The notes: generated by a model not told the origin, from the sequence alone. 54,778 bases of DNA from Bacillota bacterium (GCA_021805735.1 JAJZEE010000009.1:1-54778); one strand, 5' to 3'. Positions 1-9,009 are shown, counted from the stretch's first letter. Numbers and translations: made by a program.

Positions 1-104
1 CAGTGAAACGTCTGATGCCATGCGCCGGTCCGGTGCGCAACCAAACGCGATGCGGTCCCGATCTGATGCATATGTTCGTCGAAAATATCCAGTATCGCGT
101 CCAC
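1..104 (-). CDS. Nudix hydrolase, N-terminal fragment cut by the window edge
   Basis: The reading frame begins at a GTG (104-102) preceded by GAGGAGT at good spacing and runs off the left end of the window. The visible residues begin MDAILDIFDEHMHQIG and continue to a segment ending GAWHQTFH. This matches the start of the Nudix subfamily (YfcD/isopentenyl-diphosphate-isomerase-like), where a short ASREEAHRKGLWH-type segment precedes the Nudix box; the box itself lies outside the window. It follows the ABC-F gene on the same strand after about 135 bases. Family assignment rests on about 34 residues. Confidence 0.6.
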   Translation of the reverse strand, partial: MDAILDIFDEHMHQIGTASRLVAHRTGAWHQTFH

Positions 105-239
105 GCGATGACTCCTCAATGATCTGCCAATGTTGCGGGTTCACCGTTCTTTGCCCGGAGCGATTTCCCCGCCTCTCCATCTCAATCGCGAGGCCCTCAC
201 CCCGCGTCCAACGTTTTAAATCTGACCGTGTTCCCCATC

Positions 240-2069
240 TTACGCTCTGGACACCCACTCGTCCAGACGGCGCTTCAACTCGCGAATATCCGCCCATAGC
301 TGAAGCCTGTCCCGTTCTTCGGTCGGTTCTTCCAGAGACAGATGTTGCGTCAGTTCGAGTTGCAGCCTGCGGATCTCGTTATCCCGTTCGAGATCCGCAG
401 GGCGACGCGAACCGTCTCCCACTTTCTCCCGGTATTCCTCATACGCGCCGCGAAAGTCTGTCACAGCGCCATCGTCAATAGCCCATATCCGATTCGCCAC
501 TTTGCTCACCAGACGGCGATCGTGCGACACCATGACCACGCTGCCAGGGTATGCCATGAGCGCTTCTTCCATCCGCTCTCTCGTATCGATATCGAGATAG
601 TTGGCCGGTTCATCGAGAACAAGCAGATTGGCCTTGGAGAAATAGAGGCGCACGAAGGCCACGCGGCACTGCTCCCCCATGCTCAGATCGCCGATCGTTT
701 TGTATACATCTTCGCCGGGGAAGAGAAAACCAGCCAGGATAGTTCGTGCCGACGCCTGTGTGATGCCAGGGAGCTCAAGCATCGACGACAGGATGCTCTG
801 GTTCCCCGGCAGCGCGTCCACTTCCTGCGCAAAATACCCCACACGAAGCGCGGGATGTCGTGTGCTCCTGCCGCTATTTGGCGCCAAGTCGCCGACGAGC
901 AACTTGAGCAGCGTCGACTTCCCCGCACCGTTTCGACCCACCACAGCAATCCGATCCCCCCGTTCCACCGTAAGGTTCAGATGCGTCAATACAGCTCGCG
1001 GCCCAAAGGAGAACGACACGTCATCGAAAGTGACCAGGTTCCGCGCGTCAAACTGCCCGTCCTGGAAGTCGAGTCGCGCATGCGCCTCCTGCATGGGTTT
1101 CGCGACTCGTCGCTCCTCCAGGTGCTGCAATGCGCGCTCCTTGGCCTGAAAGCGCTTGGAGTTCTTGGCTGCGCGCTTTTTGGCGAATGGATCCCGTTCA
1201 CTGGCTGCGTCGTGCGCTTTTTGAAACCACTCCCTGTACTGCTGAATCGCCGCGAGAAGTTCCCGACGCTCCCGCTCCTGTTTGTCATACAGAGCCTGCT
1301 GTGACCGTCGCAAGAGATCCTGTTGCGCCCGATACACGGAATATCCCCCACGCGCGCATTGCAAGCCTTCATGCCTCAATTCACAAGTCGAGGTCGCCAC
1401 GGCATCAATAAAGCGGCGGTCATGAGATACGAACAGGATCGTTCCGCGATATTGGCGGATAAAGTCCTCCAACCAGTCGAGCGTCTCCGCATCCAGATGA
1501 TTGGTCGGTTCATCGAGCAGCAAGAACTGTGGCTGCGCGACCATGAGTCGCGCCAGTTGGGCGCGCGTCTTCTCTCCCCCGCTCAGACTCTGATAGGGCT
1601 GCTCCCAGAACGATTCCGAAAACTGCAATCGTCGCAATAGGTTCCCAATGTCGGCTTCCTTGCTGTAGCCATCATGAGCCAAATACTGATCCTGCAGGTC
1701 GGCGTAGGCGCGAAGCGACCGCTCGCTCGTCGCTGGCCCGGAAAGCTCATTTTCTAACCGCGTCAATTGTCGTTTCACTGCATACAAGTCAGGGTCTGCG
1801 CTAAGTACAAAGTCCAAGAGGGATGCAGAATCGGCAACCTCCACCTGTTGCTCCATAAACCCATAGTCCGATAGGGGGATTCCACGGTGTATGAGTCCCT
1901 CATCCACCGTCGATCTCCCCATCAGGCAGTTCAACAATGTGGTCTTTCCGACACCATTTCGCCCAATCAAGGCAACTCGATCCCCGACATGAATCTCCAA
2001 ACTGACATGGGAAAAAATCCAACGCCCCTGTATCTCCCTGCCGATCCTGTCCGCCCTTAGCACCAGCAT
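240..2069 (-). CDS. ABC-F family ATPase (ribosome-associated, two nucleotide-binding domains)
   Basis: The 609-residue protein has two ABC ATPase domains and no membrane segments. Domain 1 has Walker A GRNGVGKTT near residue 36, signature LSGGE and Walker B LLLDEPTNHLD. A charged helical linker rich in R, E and K follows. Domain 2 has Walker A GRNGAGKST, signature LSMGE and LLVLDEPANYLD. This is the ABC-F layout: soluble proteins that act on the ribosome, either as translation factors or as protection against antibiotics that bind the large subunit. The ATG at 2069 is preceded by GGAGGG at suitable spacing. Which ABC-F subgroup it belongs to, and whether it gives resistance, cannot be decided from sequence reading. 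The second signature (LSMGE) deviates from the usual LSGGE. Confidence 0.92.
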   Translation of the reverse strand: MLVLRADRIGREIQGRWIFSHVSLEIHVGDRVALIGRNGVGKTTLLNCLMGRSTVDEGLIHRGIPLSDYGFMEQQVEVADSASLLDFVLSADPDLYAVKRQLTRLENELSGPATSERSLRAYADLQDQYLAHDGYSKEADIGNLLRRLQFSESFWEQPYQSLSGGEKTRAQLARLMVAQPQFLLLDEPTNHLDAETLDWLEDFIRQYRGTILFVSHDRRFIDAVATSTCELRHEGLQCARGGYSVYRAQQDLLRRSQQALYDKQERERRELLAAIQQYREWFQKAHDAASERDPFAKKRAAKNSKRFQAKERALQHLEERRVAKPMQEAHARLDFQDGQFDARNLVTFDDVSFSFGPRAVLTHLNLTVERGDRIAVVGRNGAGKSTLLKLLVGDLAPNSGRSTRHPALRVGYFAQEVDALPGNQSILSSMLELPGITQASARTILAGFLFPGEDVYKTIGDLSMGEQCRVAFVRLYFSKANLLVLDEPANYLDIDTRERMEEALMAYPGSVVMVSHDRRLVSKVANRIWAIDDGAVTDFRGAYEEYREKVGDGSRRPADLERDNEIRRLQLELTQHLSLEEPTEERDRLQLWADIRELKRRLDEWVSRA

Positions 2070-2441
2070 CCATCATCCCTCCACACATAAAAATGCACGG
2101 GCGATTGGACCCATGCATAGAGCGAAAAGGGGATATAGGGGCGGACGAATCCGCAGCCAGCAAATCTTAGCCGTATCCAAAAATGGACACGCCTCTCCCT
2201 ATCCGCAAAATGCAGGGCATCGTTCCGTTGAGTCGATTACTGGAGCGAGAAGGAGTGAAACATGGCGTGTAAATTGGATACCTCCGATCATCATCATCTG
2301 TTTCCAACGATACCGCGAATCGAGCATAGTTTCAACCTTCGAGAGAATGCGGGCAACTGGACGCCGCACGGAATCATTTCTTGAAATATCCCCCGCGCGC
2401 GCCAAAGGCGCACCGATCACCGCGCATACCAGTTTACTCAC
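2070..2441. other. Intergenic stretch upstream of the ABC-F gene, no supported gene
   Basis: About 370 bases separate the ABC-F start from the metallo-beta-lactamase remnant. Short open frames exist on both strands, but none has a ribosome site or recognisable residues. ABC-F genes often have attenuator leaders; I could not define a convincing leader peptide or terminator here. Confidence 0.4.
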
Positions 2442-2672
2442 TCAAATGGTCAAACGTTCTCCAGGATATAGAAGATGCAAACGGTGATCGAGTCCTGCAC
2501 GCGTAAACGCCGATCGCAGCGGATCTGCCCCTTCGGTAAAATGTTCCCAACCCTCAAAATGGACCGGAATCACCTCGTCGGCGCCGAGAATTTCGGCGGC
2601 CATGGCGGTCCGCTCACTGCCCAGGGTCAGGTTCTGCTCTCCCAATAGCGGCGTCCGCGCGGCTCCCGCAAA
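2442..2672 (-). pseudogene. C-terminal remnant of a metallo-beta-lactamase fold hydrolase
   Basis: The frame read from about 2672 down to the stop at 2442 gives FAGAARTPLLGEQNLTL, then AAEILGADEVIPVHFEGWEH, then an ending LLYPGERLTI. This is the typical end of metal-dependent MBL-fold hydrolases (YtkL/UPF0173-like: a gene ending in a histidine-containing IPVHFEGWEHF motif). The N-terminal three quarters, including HxHxDH, is absent. The upstream side joins directly onto the tail of the EamA gene, so a deletion probably fused the two. It is likely non-functional. Confidence 0.6.
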
Positions 2673-3539
2673 AATGAGGGAGTTGCATGATGAACATGCC
2701 GCCGAGAATCAGGATGGCGCTGAAAATCACGATCCAAGTCGGTTCAATCCCAAGCCAAATCCATTGTACCAACGCCACAAAAATGACCTGAGGATAAAAA
2801 GTCAAGGCCGAAGATACCGCAGATGGCAACCTTTTCAAGCCATAACCATAGAGAATGTAGGAAACTGTACTCACGATGACGACCACGTAGAGAAACTCTG
2901 CCCACCCTGCTGCATTCAGACGGATTAAGGACTGCCAATCTCTCTCGTGCGTCCGTTGAGGAGTGTGATAATCCAGAGTTCTATCGCTCCACAGATTGAC
3001 GTCGCAGCAACCATATCGAGTAAGGGCAACTTCCGGGAAAGTGAACGTGACCACACCGTGTATGCAGCGAATGAAACGGCGGCGACGAGCACGAAAAGGA
3101 TACCAAGGCCGGAAGTGCTTGTTTTCCACTGGCCGAACACAGTCCAGCCGACTCCGATAAACGCCATCGCAATACCAATCCCCTGTGTCCAACGAAGCCG
3201 TTCACCCAGGAAGAGCCAACCGAGGAGCGCAGCAATGAGCGGTGAAGTATTAATCAACAGCACGCTCTCTACCGGCGTAAGAAACCGCAACGACTGGTAA
3301 AAAAAGAACGGAAACAGGACCGCCCAGAATAGCCCTGTAAGGGCCAATTGCCGCAACATGATGCGAGGCAATCCCCATACTCTTGGAAGCAAAGACCCGT
3401 ATAATAAAGCGCCGAAGGTGAATCGCAGAACCGTGAGCGCGAATGGTCCCAATTGCTCTTCAACGGTCTTCCCGACGACTGCATGTATCCCCCAGAATGC
3501 ACTCACCAGTATAAGCGCCAGCACCGGCAGCACTCTCAT
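2614..3539 (-). pseudogene. EamA/DMT-family transporter, frameshifted
   Basis: From the ATG at 3539 (preceded by AGGGGGTG) the frame encodes RVLPVLALILVSAFWGIHAV and further hydrophobic segments of a drug/metabolite transporter, with the motif FLGERLRWTQGIGI between the two EamA repeats. It stops at 2925. The remaining helices continue in another frame, from about DWQSLIRLNAAGWAEF through LKRLPSAVSSALTFYPQVI to GGMFIMQLP, so one frameshift lies at about 2945-2965, near a short GA run. The distal end then reads into the MBL remnant before a stop at 2614. An intact protein would be about 290 residues with ten helices. It is divergent from the LysR gene, which may once have regulated it. Confidence 0.75.
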
Positions 3540-3718
3540 GAAATCACCCCCTGGTGACAATTGTGCGGCGTTCCTTTGCGCCGCCCTGACGCGCTTGCCC
3601 GACGGCGGATTCACGGTCGCCATTTGACTCTCTTCATTTTAGAATGGGCTTATCGATTTGAAAAACGGATTATTTGAATTGGATCAATCATAAAATGCGA
3701 TTAGGAGGAGTTCGACTG

Positions 3719-4651
3719 ATGGATACCAAGCAGTTGATGACTTTCAAACTGGCCGCTGAAAATCTGAATTTCACCCAGACGGCCAAAGTGCTGAACTTTG
3801 CACAGTCCAGCGTGACTTCACAGGTAAAGGCCCTTGAAGCGGAGCTTGGAACACGCCTCTTTGAGCGGCTCGGAAAACGGCTGATTTTGACGGACGAAGG
3901 GCGAAAATTCAAAGGATACGCCGATACGATGGTTGCCTTGGCCAAGGAGGCTGAAGGCGCGGTAAGCGGATCCTCAGAACCGGTCGGAACCATTGTCATT
4001 GGCGCGCAGGAAAGCCAATGCACCTATCGGCTTCCACCGGTCCTGGTCAAATTCAAGTCCCAATTTCCTCGCGTAAAACTGGTTTTTCAACCAGCAAACT
4101 CGGATGGGGAAACAAGAGCCCGGCTGATGGACGGCGTGTTGGACATCGCCTTCATCACGGACGTGCTAAAACCGGGAAATGCCGTAACCGTGGAACCTCT
4201 TGTCAAGGAAGACATGAAAATGGTCTCCTCTCCCGATCATCCCCTGCTCACAAAACACACAGTGCTTCCTGCCGACCTTGAACAGGAAACACTTCTCTTG
4301 ACGCAACTTGGCTGTTCTTATCGGGTAATACTTGAGGAGATCTTTCTGGATGCTGGGGTTTACCCGCACAGTATCGTTGAATTTGTGAGCATCGAGGCCA
4401 TGAAGCAATGCGTTGTCAGTGGCCTGGGAATCGCTGTATTGCCAGCGATGGCCGTGGAAAGAGAGATAAAGGCGGGACGATTGAACGAGTTGGCTTGGCA
4501 ATGGTCGGACAAACAAATCTATACGCAACTCGCCTGGCATCAAGACAAGTGGATTTCACCCCCGTTGCGGGCGTTTATCGAAAGTACGCGCGAGGTATTC
4601 AAAACGGACGAAGCGGCAACACGGCATCGAGAATTTCAATTTGGAAAATGA
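3719..4651 (+). CDS. LysR-family transcriptional regulator
   Basis: The protein has 310 residues. The N-terminal winged helix-turn-helix is clear: MDTKQLMTFKLAAENLNFT, then AQSSVTSQVKALEAELGTRL and LTDEGRKF. A substrate-binding domain of the usual length follows. The start at 3719 was chosen because TTAGGAGGAG lies just upstream; an in-frame ATG at 3674 has no such site. It is divergent from the EamA transporter remnant with 179 bases between the starts, the common arrangement of a LysR activator and its target exporter. With the transporter broken, its present target is unclear. Confidence 0.9.
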   Translation: MDTKQLMTFKLAAENLNFTQTAKVLNFAQSSVTSQVKALEAELGTRLFERLGKRLILTDEGRKFKGYADTMVALAKEAEGAVSGSSEPVGTIVIGAQESQCTYRLPPVLVKFKSQFPRVKLVFQPANSDGETRARLMDGVLDIAFITDVLKPGNAVTVEPLVKEDMKMVSSPDHPLLTKHTVLPADLEQETLLLTQLGCSYRVILEEIFLDAGVYPHSIVEFVSIEAMKQCVVSGLGIAVLPAMAVEREIKAGRLNELAWQWSDKQIYTQLAWHQDKWISPPLRAFIESTREVFKTDEAATRHREFQFGK

Positions 4652-5051
4652 CGCGCCAGACCGACAAAAAAGGGCACTTGACATTTGAGCGACCTTTCAT
4701 TGATCCCGTATTACCGTGCTTTTTTAGAGAAGGAATATTCGCACAACTCGAAAAATGCCGGAGGTCGCGCTTTCAGGTAAAGGTCTTGGGCGGCACTGGG
4801 CGGTTGATGGTTTCCGGTCTTTGATGCGACTTGATCCGCGCGCGATGCAGTCGGGGGCAGCCTTTGCAACACCTGCAGCAGCAACGAACAACAGCGGTGC
4901 TCGAAAGCGTCTTTGCGGCCATTGCGATATATTTCCATAAATTTATTCGTTCTGCCCGAAGTGCCGCTTTTGCGTATTCGTCCGGGTATGCCATAGGATC
5001 TCCGTGTGGAACTGCCATAAAAATGATATAATTCCACTGGGGGTGTCACCA
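4652..5051. other. 400-base gap between LysR and protease genes
   Basis: No convincing gene is visible. A minus-strand frame at 5018-4773 begins MAVPHGDPMAYPDEYAKAAL and later becomes cysteine-rich, but its ATG has no ribosome site. Just before the protease a TATAAT at 5026-5031 with TGTGGA 16 bases upstream is a plausible promoter for that gene. Confidence 0.35.
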
Positions 5052-6683
5052 ATGTTTACTGCTTGGCCTTCTATTCGCGAATTTTTGGATGTTCCCAGCG
5101 ACCTGACAGGGCGAGGCGTTACGATCGCCATTATCGACGCCAATTTCCCGGACCATCCGGACATATCCTCGGATGAAACCCGCAACACGTATAGGGTTAG
5201 GTTGTCCCCTGAGGTGACGGAACCTGAACGAATCGTGGCAGACCATGCCGGACCTTGGAGAAGAGGAGTTCACGGGTTGTGGGCGGCGGCAGCCGCTGCG
5301 GGATCAGGGATCTTATCTCACGGGCAATATGCGGGCATAGCGCCACAAGCGAATCTGTACCTCATTTCTGCTTACGCGCCAGACAATCCGAACCAGTTTG
5401 CTCTAGAGGAGGCAATCCAGTGGGTGAGAGATCACGGACTGGAGCTAGGCATTCGGGGGATTCTCGTTTCCTTCAATACGAGACCCCATTCCCCACTGTT
5501 GCCATGGCAACTGGATGCGAACAAGGTGCTCTGCGAACAACTTGCCGACATGGGTATTCTTGTAGTGTGTGGCACAGGAAATTTTGCGGACGCTACTGCT
5601 GTGAGTGTCCAGGCGCCTGTACCGTCAGTCCTGTCAGTGGGCGGGATCGTGATCCCCGCGAACGGGACGTTGGAGGACGCATCGTCCTACCACGGTTCAC
5701 GCGGAACCACTTTCGAGGGGAAATGGGTGCCAGAGATCTTGGCGCCTGCTGAAAATGTGGTCCTCCCGTGGGGAGACCCGCAGATGTTGAGTGAACATCC
5801 GCACAGTGCAATTGACGATCTTCCCGAAGGATATGGTAGGATAGACGGAACTTCCTTTTCAGGTCCAATTGTTCTTGGCGCTGCCGCCTGTATATGGCAG
5901 GCTCATCCAGAGTGGACCAATGAGCAAGTGAAATGGGCGCTTGTAAACGGTTCCCTGAAGAGAGAACGCTGGGCAGATCTATGCGCAGGAGTCATTTCTG
6001 TCCAGACTTCAGTTTCAATGTGTGACCCCGAGCTTGAGATGAGTCCGTCTCCTTTTTCACGATGGCGCGCAATGTGTTCAATTCCGGAAGAGGAACGATT
6101 TCAAGCGAAATGGGGAGTCGACGACGCCACCAGTGTAGAGGTTATTCTATCCCTTGATACACCATTTTCACCAAATGGTTTGCAAATACTGAGTGACTCA
6201 TTTGCCAACATGTCGCCAACGATCCGATCTGCGGCGCTGTGTAAAACAATGGCGGGAGAATATGATCTGGATGCCACCTATCTGTCGTTCGCCCTGCAAG
6301 ACGCCGACGCGCGAGTTCGTTCCGCCGCTTTGTACCACATTCTGCATCGCCCCACACCGCGCGGCAATTATTCCGACGTTGTCATCGACAGATTTGTCGA
6401 TGAGGATCCCGATGTCAGTTTGCTGGCGATACAACTTGCCGGAATGACAAAATCTCCCGTTTTCGTTTCCGCACTCGCAGCGGGTCTCCGTGACGAGGCG
6501 CTTGCAGACCGTGATATCCATTTCTGGGGACGGATCATTGCGCTTAGAGAAGTGACGAATCAAAGCTTCACCCCGAATCCTCCATTTCAAACAGTTGGAT
6601 CTGAAGATGGGGACGCATATCGGCAAAAATGTCTTAACCTAAGCGAACAATGGGAGGAATGGCTTGCATCATGGGTCTATTGA
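5052..6683 (+). CDS. Subtilisin-like (S8) serine protease without signal peptide, with helical-repeat C-terminus
   Basis: From the ATG at 5052 (preceded by GGGGGTG) the product has 543 residues. The catalytic triad of a subtilase is visible: Asp in VTIAIIDANFPDHPDI (about residue 26), His in RRGVHGLWAAAAAAGSG, the oxyanion Asn in VVCGTGNFAD, and Ser in GTSFSGPIVLGAAACIWQ. There is no signal peptide, propeptide or membrane segment, so the enzyme appears cytosolic. After the protease domain (about residue 330), the chain contains HEAT-like repeats, for example LSFALQDADARVRSAALYHI and VIDRFVDEDPDVSLLAIQLA, which suggest a protein-binding module. Subtilases fused to helical repeats are often parts of regulatory or defence systems, but no partner gene is obvious here. 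It stands alone between divergent and convergent neighbours. Confidence 0.88.
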   Translation: MFTAWPSIREFLDVPSDLTGRGVTIAIIDANFPDHPDISSDETRNTYRVRLSPEVTEPERIVADHAGPWRRGVHGLWAAAAAAGSGILSHGQYAGIAPQANLYLISAYAPDNPNQFALEEAIQWVRDHGLELGIRGILVSFNTRPHSPLLPWQLDANKVLCEQLADMGILVVCGTGNFADATAVSVQAPVPSVLSVGGIVIPANGTLEDASSYHGSRGTTFEGKWVPEILAPAENVVLPWGDPQMLSEHPHSAIDDLPEGYGRIDGTSFSGPIVLGAAACIWQAHPEWTNEQVKWALVNGSLKRERWADLCAGVISVQTSVSMCDPELEMSPSPFSRWRAMCSIPEEERFQAKWGVDDATSVEVILSLDTPFSPNGLQILSDSFANMSPTIRSAALCKTMAGEYDLDATYLSFALQDADARVRSAALYHILHRPTPRGNYSDVVIDRFVDEDPDVSLLAIQLAGMTKSPVFVSALAAGLRDEALADRDIHFWGRIIALREVTNQSFTPNPPFQTVGSEDGDAYRQKCLNLSEQWEEWLASWVY

Positions 6684-6776
6684 AGGCCAATTTTTATCCA
6701 TCGGAGAAACTCCCGGACACACGCATGCACCACTCCAGCGATTGAGCCGATGCTTTTCGCATTGCGCACAATCCCG

Positions 6777-7640
6777 CTACAGGGCTGTTATCGCCCCTTT
6801 TCTGGAAAATCGATCAGCGCCCGGCTTACTTGCCTCGATGTTCGCGGAGACCAAATAGTCCGCCACGTCCGTTCCAGGAGCCCAGTCGCTGATGAATGTT
6901 CGGCTGCTCGATTTCGGGGTGATCCGTATCGCCGCAAAACCGGTGGCAGCAAGCATGGCTTCGATTTCGGAGATGAGAGAAGCGCCTGCCATGCACCCGG
7001 TGAACAGTTCTATGTTCTCACGAATCTCCTCCGGAGGGACGGCGGTCGCAACGATATCAGAGACCGCCATCCGACCGCCGGGCTTCAGCACGCGGTACGC
7101 CTCGGCAAACACTCGGCGTTTGTTTGGCGAGAGATTGATGACACAGTTTGAAATGACGCAGTCCACGCTGTTGTCGGCCACGGGCAGATTCTCGATTTCT
7201 CCCAGGCGAAAATCAACATTGTGATAGTCCGCGCTCTCGGCGTTCGCTCTTGCCTTAGAGATCATCTCGGCCGTCATGTCCACGCCGATCACCCTGCCAG
7301 CCGCGCCAATTTGCCGCGAGGCGAGAAAACAGTCGAAACCACCCCCGCTGCCGAGGTCGAGCACCGTTTCCCCCGCCACAAGTCCAGCAATCACCTGCGG
7401 ATTGCCGCATCCCAGCCCCATATTCGCCCCATCCGGAACGGCGTCGACATCTTCCGGTTTGTACCCCAATGACACGGAAATCACATTCGACGCGACCGCT
7501 GAATTCTCGCCGCAACCCGAACCACAACCGCATCCGTTGCCTTGTGCGATCTTGCCATACCGTTCTCGCACCGCTTGGCGGATTCCATCCTCGCGAACAT
7601 GGCGCTCCATTTGTTCGGCGTCATGAAACGTATTCACCGC
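6777..7640 (-). CDS. arsM: Arsenite S-adenosylmethionine methyltransferase
   Basis: The enzyme methylates As(III) using S-adenosylmethionine, giving methylated and volatile arsenicals. Seen here are the class I methyltransferase motif VLDLGSGGGFDCFLA, the family segment VRERYGKIA near the N-terminus, and conserved cysteines in MGLGCGNP, VISNCVINLSPNK and FTGCMAG that match arsenic-binding positions of ArsM. A glycine/cysteine cluster GNGCGCGSGCG sits near residue 37. The GTG at 7640 is preferred because GAGGGGTG precedes it; this gives 287 residues. It lies downstream of arsR on the same strand and has its own copy of the ArsR-type operator, so control by arsenic is likely. Confidence 0.93.
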   Translation of the reverse strand, partial: AVNTFHDAEQMERHVREDGIRQAVRERYGKIAQGNGCGCGSGCGENSAVASNVISVSLGYKPEDVDAVPDGANMGLGCGNPQVIAGLVAGETVLDLGSGGGFDCFLASRQIGAAGRVIGVDMTAEMISKARANAESADYHNVDFRLGEIENLPVADNSVDCVISNCVINLSPNKRRVFAEAYRVLKPGGRMAVSDIVATAVPPEEIRENIELFTGCMAGASLISEIEAMLAATGFAAIRITPKSSSRTFISDWAPGTDVADYLVSANIEASKPGADRFSRKGAITAL

Positions 7641-7660
7641 TTTTGCACCCCTCACAATGG

Positions 7661-7676
7661 ATCGGTATTTATCGAT
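7661..7676 (-). promoter_or_regulatory. Probable ArsR operator in front of arsM
   Basis: ATCGGTATTTATCGAT at 7661-7676 matches the perfect palindrome in front of arsR at 14 of 16 positions. It lies about 20 bases upstream of the arsM start, downstream of a TTGACC that could serve as a -35 box. The role is inferred from the shared sequence. Confidence 0.55.
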
Positions 7677-7694
7677 GAATAAGGTCAAAAAAAC

Positions 7695-8039
7695 CTACGG
7701 AATCCGTCCCGCCGGAAGCGTCCTTCCGGCGCCATGACATACCTGCAGGCTGGCCGTGTGCTGACGAAACGCATCCCAGATCGCTTCGTCGATACGATAG
7801 TACTGATACGTACCCCGGCGATCATGTTGCACGAGACCTGCGTCTGCCAACACCCGCAGATGATGCGAAATGGTCGATTGAGCCAGCGGATGTTTCACAG
7901 TCAGATCCACGACACAACACGCGCCTGACTCGGGATCTGGGCCGCTGCGGCAGGAAGAATCCCCGCCTTGCAGGAGATCGAGAAAGAGCGCATACCGCTG
8001 TGGATGGCCGAGCGCTTTGCAGACGGCAACGAAGTCCAT
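7695..8039 (-). CDS. arsR: ArsR-family metalloid-sensing repressor
   Basis: The protein has 114 residues from the ATG at 8039, preceded by GAGGTGG. It opens with MDFVAVCKALGHPQRYALFL and contains the winged-helix recognition segment LAQSTISHHLRVLADAGLV followed by the beta-wing RRGTYQYYRIDE. Cysteines occur in SSCRSGPDPESGACC, an insertion before the recognition helix that is a likely As(III) site. The family represses its own promoter and is released by arsenite. Its operator candidate lies immediately upstream and a second copy precedes arsM, so the two genes probably respond together. Confidence 0.92.
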   Translation of the reverse strand: MDFVAVCKALGHPQRYALFLDLLQGGDSSCRSGPDPESGACCVVDLTVKHPLAQSTISHHLRVLADAGLVQHDRRGTYQYYRIDEAIWDAFRQHTASLQVCHGAGRTLPAGRIP

Positions 8040-8053
8040 AGTCCACCTCATCC

Positions 8054-8069
8054 ATCGATATATATCGAT
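8054..8069 (-). promoter_or_regulatory. Palindromic operator of arsR
   Basis: ATCGATATATATCGAT is a perfect 16-bp palindrome ending 15 bases upstream of the arsR start. Its position and near-repetition before arsM point to autoregulation by ArsR. Confidence 0.65.
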
Positions 8070-8129
8070 GATATTTGCTGGCGTGTGTTTTGTCAACGCC
8101 ATTCGTCCCCGGTCGCCTGGGTTGCCCTG

Positions 8130-8315
8130 ATGCTCGTCCGATTGATCATCGGCCTAACCTTTCAGGGGACCAGCCTGTTTACTTCTTTCAACAATTTTGA
8201 GTGGATTCTGTGGGCCGCGATCGCTGTGGCCTTTGGTTCACGCAGTGCGATCCTGTATATGAAGCACCCGGAAATCGGGGAGGCTTTGGCCGAGGAACGA
8301 GCCAACAAACGCTAG
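8130..8315 (+). CDS. Short hydrophobic protein or gene remnant, unrecognised
   Basis: The frame gives 61 residues from an ATG at 8130: a hydrophobic stretch around MLVRLIIGLTFQG, then FEWILWAAIAVAFGSRSAI with a second probable membrane segment, then a charged tail YMKHPEIGEALAEERANKR. There is no ribosome site. The open frame continues upstream antisense to arsR, so it may be the tail of a truncated membrane-protein gene. No family was recognised. Confidence 0.3.
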   Translation: MLVRLIIGLTFQGTSLFTSFNNFEWILWAAIAVAFGSRSAILYMKHPEIGEALAEERANKR

Positions 8316-8487
8316 ACAGACGCAACCGCAAAGATCGCTGAACAGGATTTTTTCCCCCGAATTCTGCCAGCGATCAGGAGGTGACATGATCATGTCAGCA
8401 GGCGCCGCGGGTAACCGAACCGGATGGTGTATAATTCAATATTATACGCAGTCAAGAAATCACAATGAAATCGTGGAGGTGCCGTGA

Positions 8488-9009
8488 TTGGAAACTGTGA
8501 ACCCAGAAGACCTCGAACGTTACGAAATGATCGACGGTGTTGTATATGATATGTCACCATCGCCTTCGGAGGGGCATCAGCGGGCAACCACTGCGATTGG
8601 GAGTCTGTTCTTTTCAGCCCTCAAAGGGCGATGCAGAACTTATGTCTCTCCTTTCGATGTTTGGCCAACCGGCGACACTCAAGATGCGTATGTTCAACCT
8701 GATGTGACCGTCATTTGTGATTCCACCAAGATAACAAATGATGGGTGCGTTGGAGCCCCTGATCTGGTCGTAGAGGTTCTCAGTCCGTCTACGGCCGGGA
8801 AAGACCGCAAGGCAAAATTACGGTTGTATCAGCGGACCGGGGTGCGTGAGTACTGGATTGTTGATCCGGTCATGCGTACAGTGGAAGTGTTCCGTCTTGA
8901 CAAAAATCCTTTCGGACCTGCGGAGACATACGCTTTTGGAGAAGATGCATTTGTTCCCGCGGGAATTGCCGAAGGACTCCAAATTCCGATGGGGGACATT
9001 TTTGATTGA
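8488..9009 (+). CDS. Uma2-family (DUF820) restriction-endonuclease-like protein
   Basis: The protein has 173 residues from a TTG at 8488 with GGAGGTG ideally placed. It shows the PD-(D/E)XK-like Uma2 pattern: RYEMIDGVVYDMSP near the N-terminus, YVQPDVTVICD, and PDLVVEVLSPST followed by DRKAKLRLYQRTGVREYWIV. These carry the expected catalytic D, E-x-L and K positions. Such genes are numerous in cyanobacteria and thermophilic Bacillota; their biological role is unknown and association with mobile DNA is common. A same-frame short ORF (8386-8487) ends directly before this start. An inverted repeat GTATAAT/ATTATAC at 8431-8449 overlaps the likely -10 region. Confidence 0.85.
   Translation: METVNPEDLERYEMIDGVVYDMSPSPSEGHQRATTAIGSLFFSALKGRCRTYVSPFDVWPTGDTQDAYVQPDVTVICDSTKITNDGCVGAPDLVVEVLSPSTAGKDRKAKLRLYQRTGVREYWIVDPVMRTVEVFRLDKNPFGPAETYAFGEDAFVPAGIAEGLQIPMGDIFD

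Noticed and set aside
342-1304. Long open frame (320 codons) antisense to the ABC-F gene
   Set aside because: It lies fully inside a well-supported gene on the other strand, with no family features or start signal.
8386-8487. 33-codon ORF after AGGAGGTGAC, in frame with the Uma2 gene
   Set aside because: It may be a leader peptide or chance; the spacing to its ATG is very short and no family is seen.
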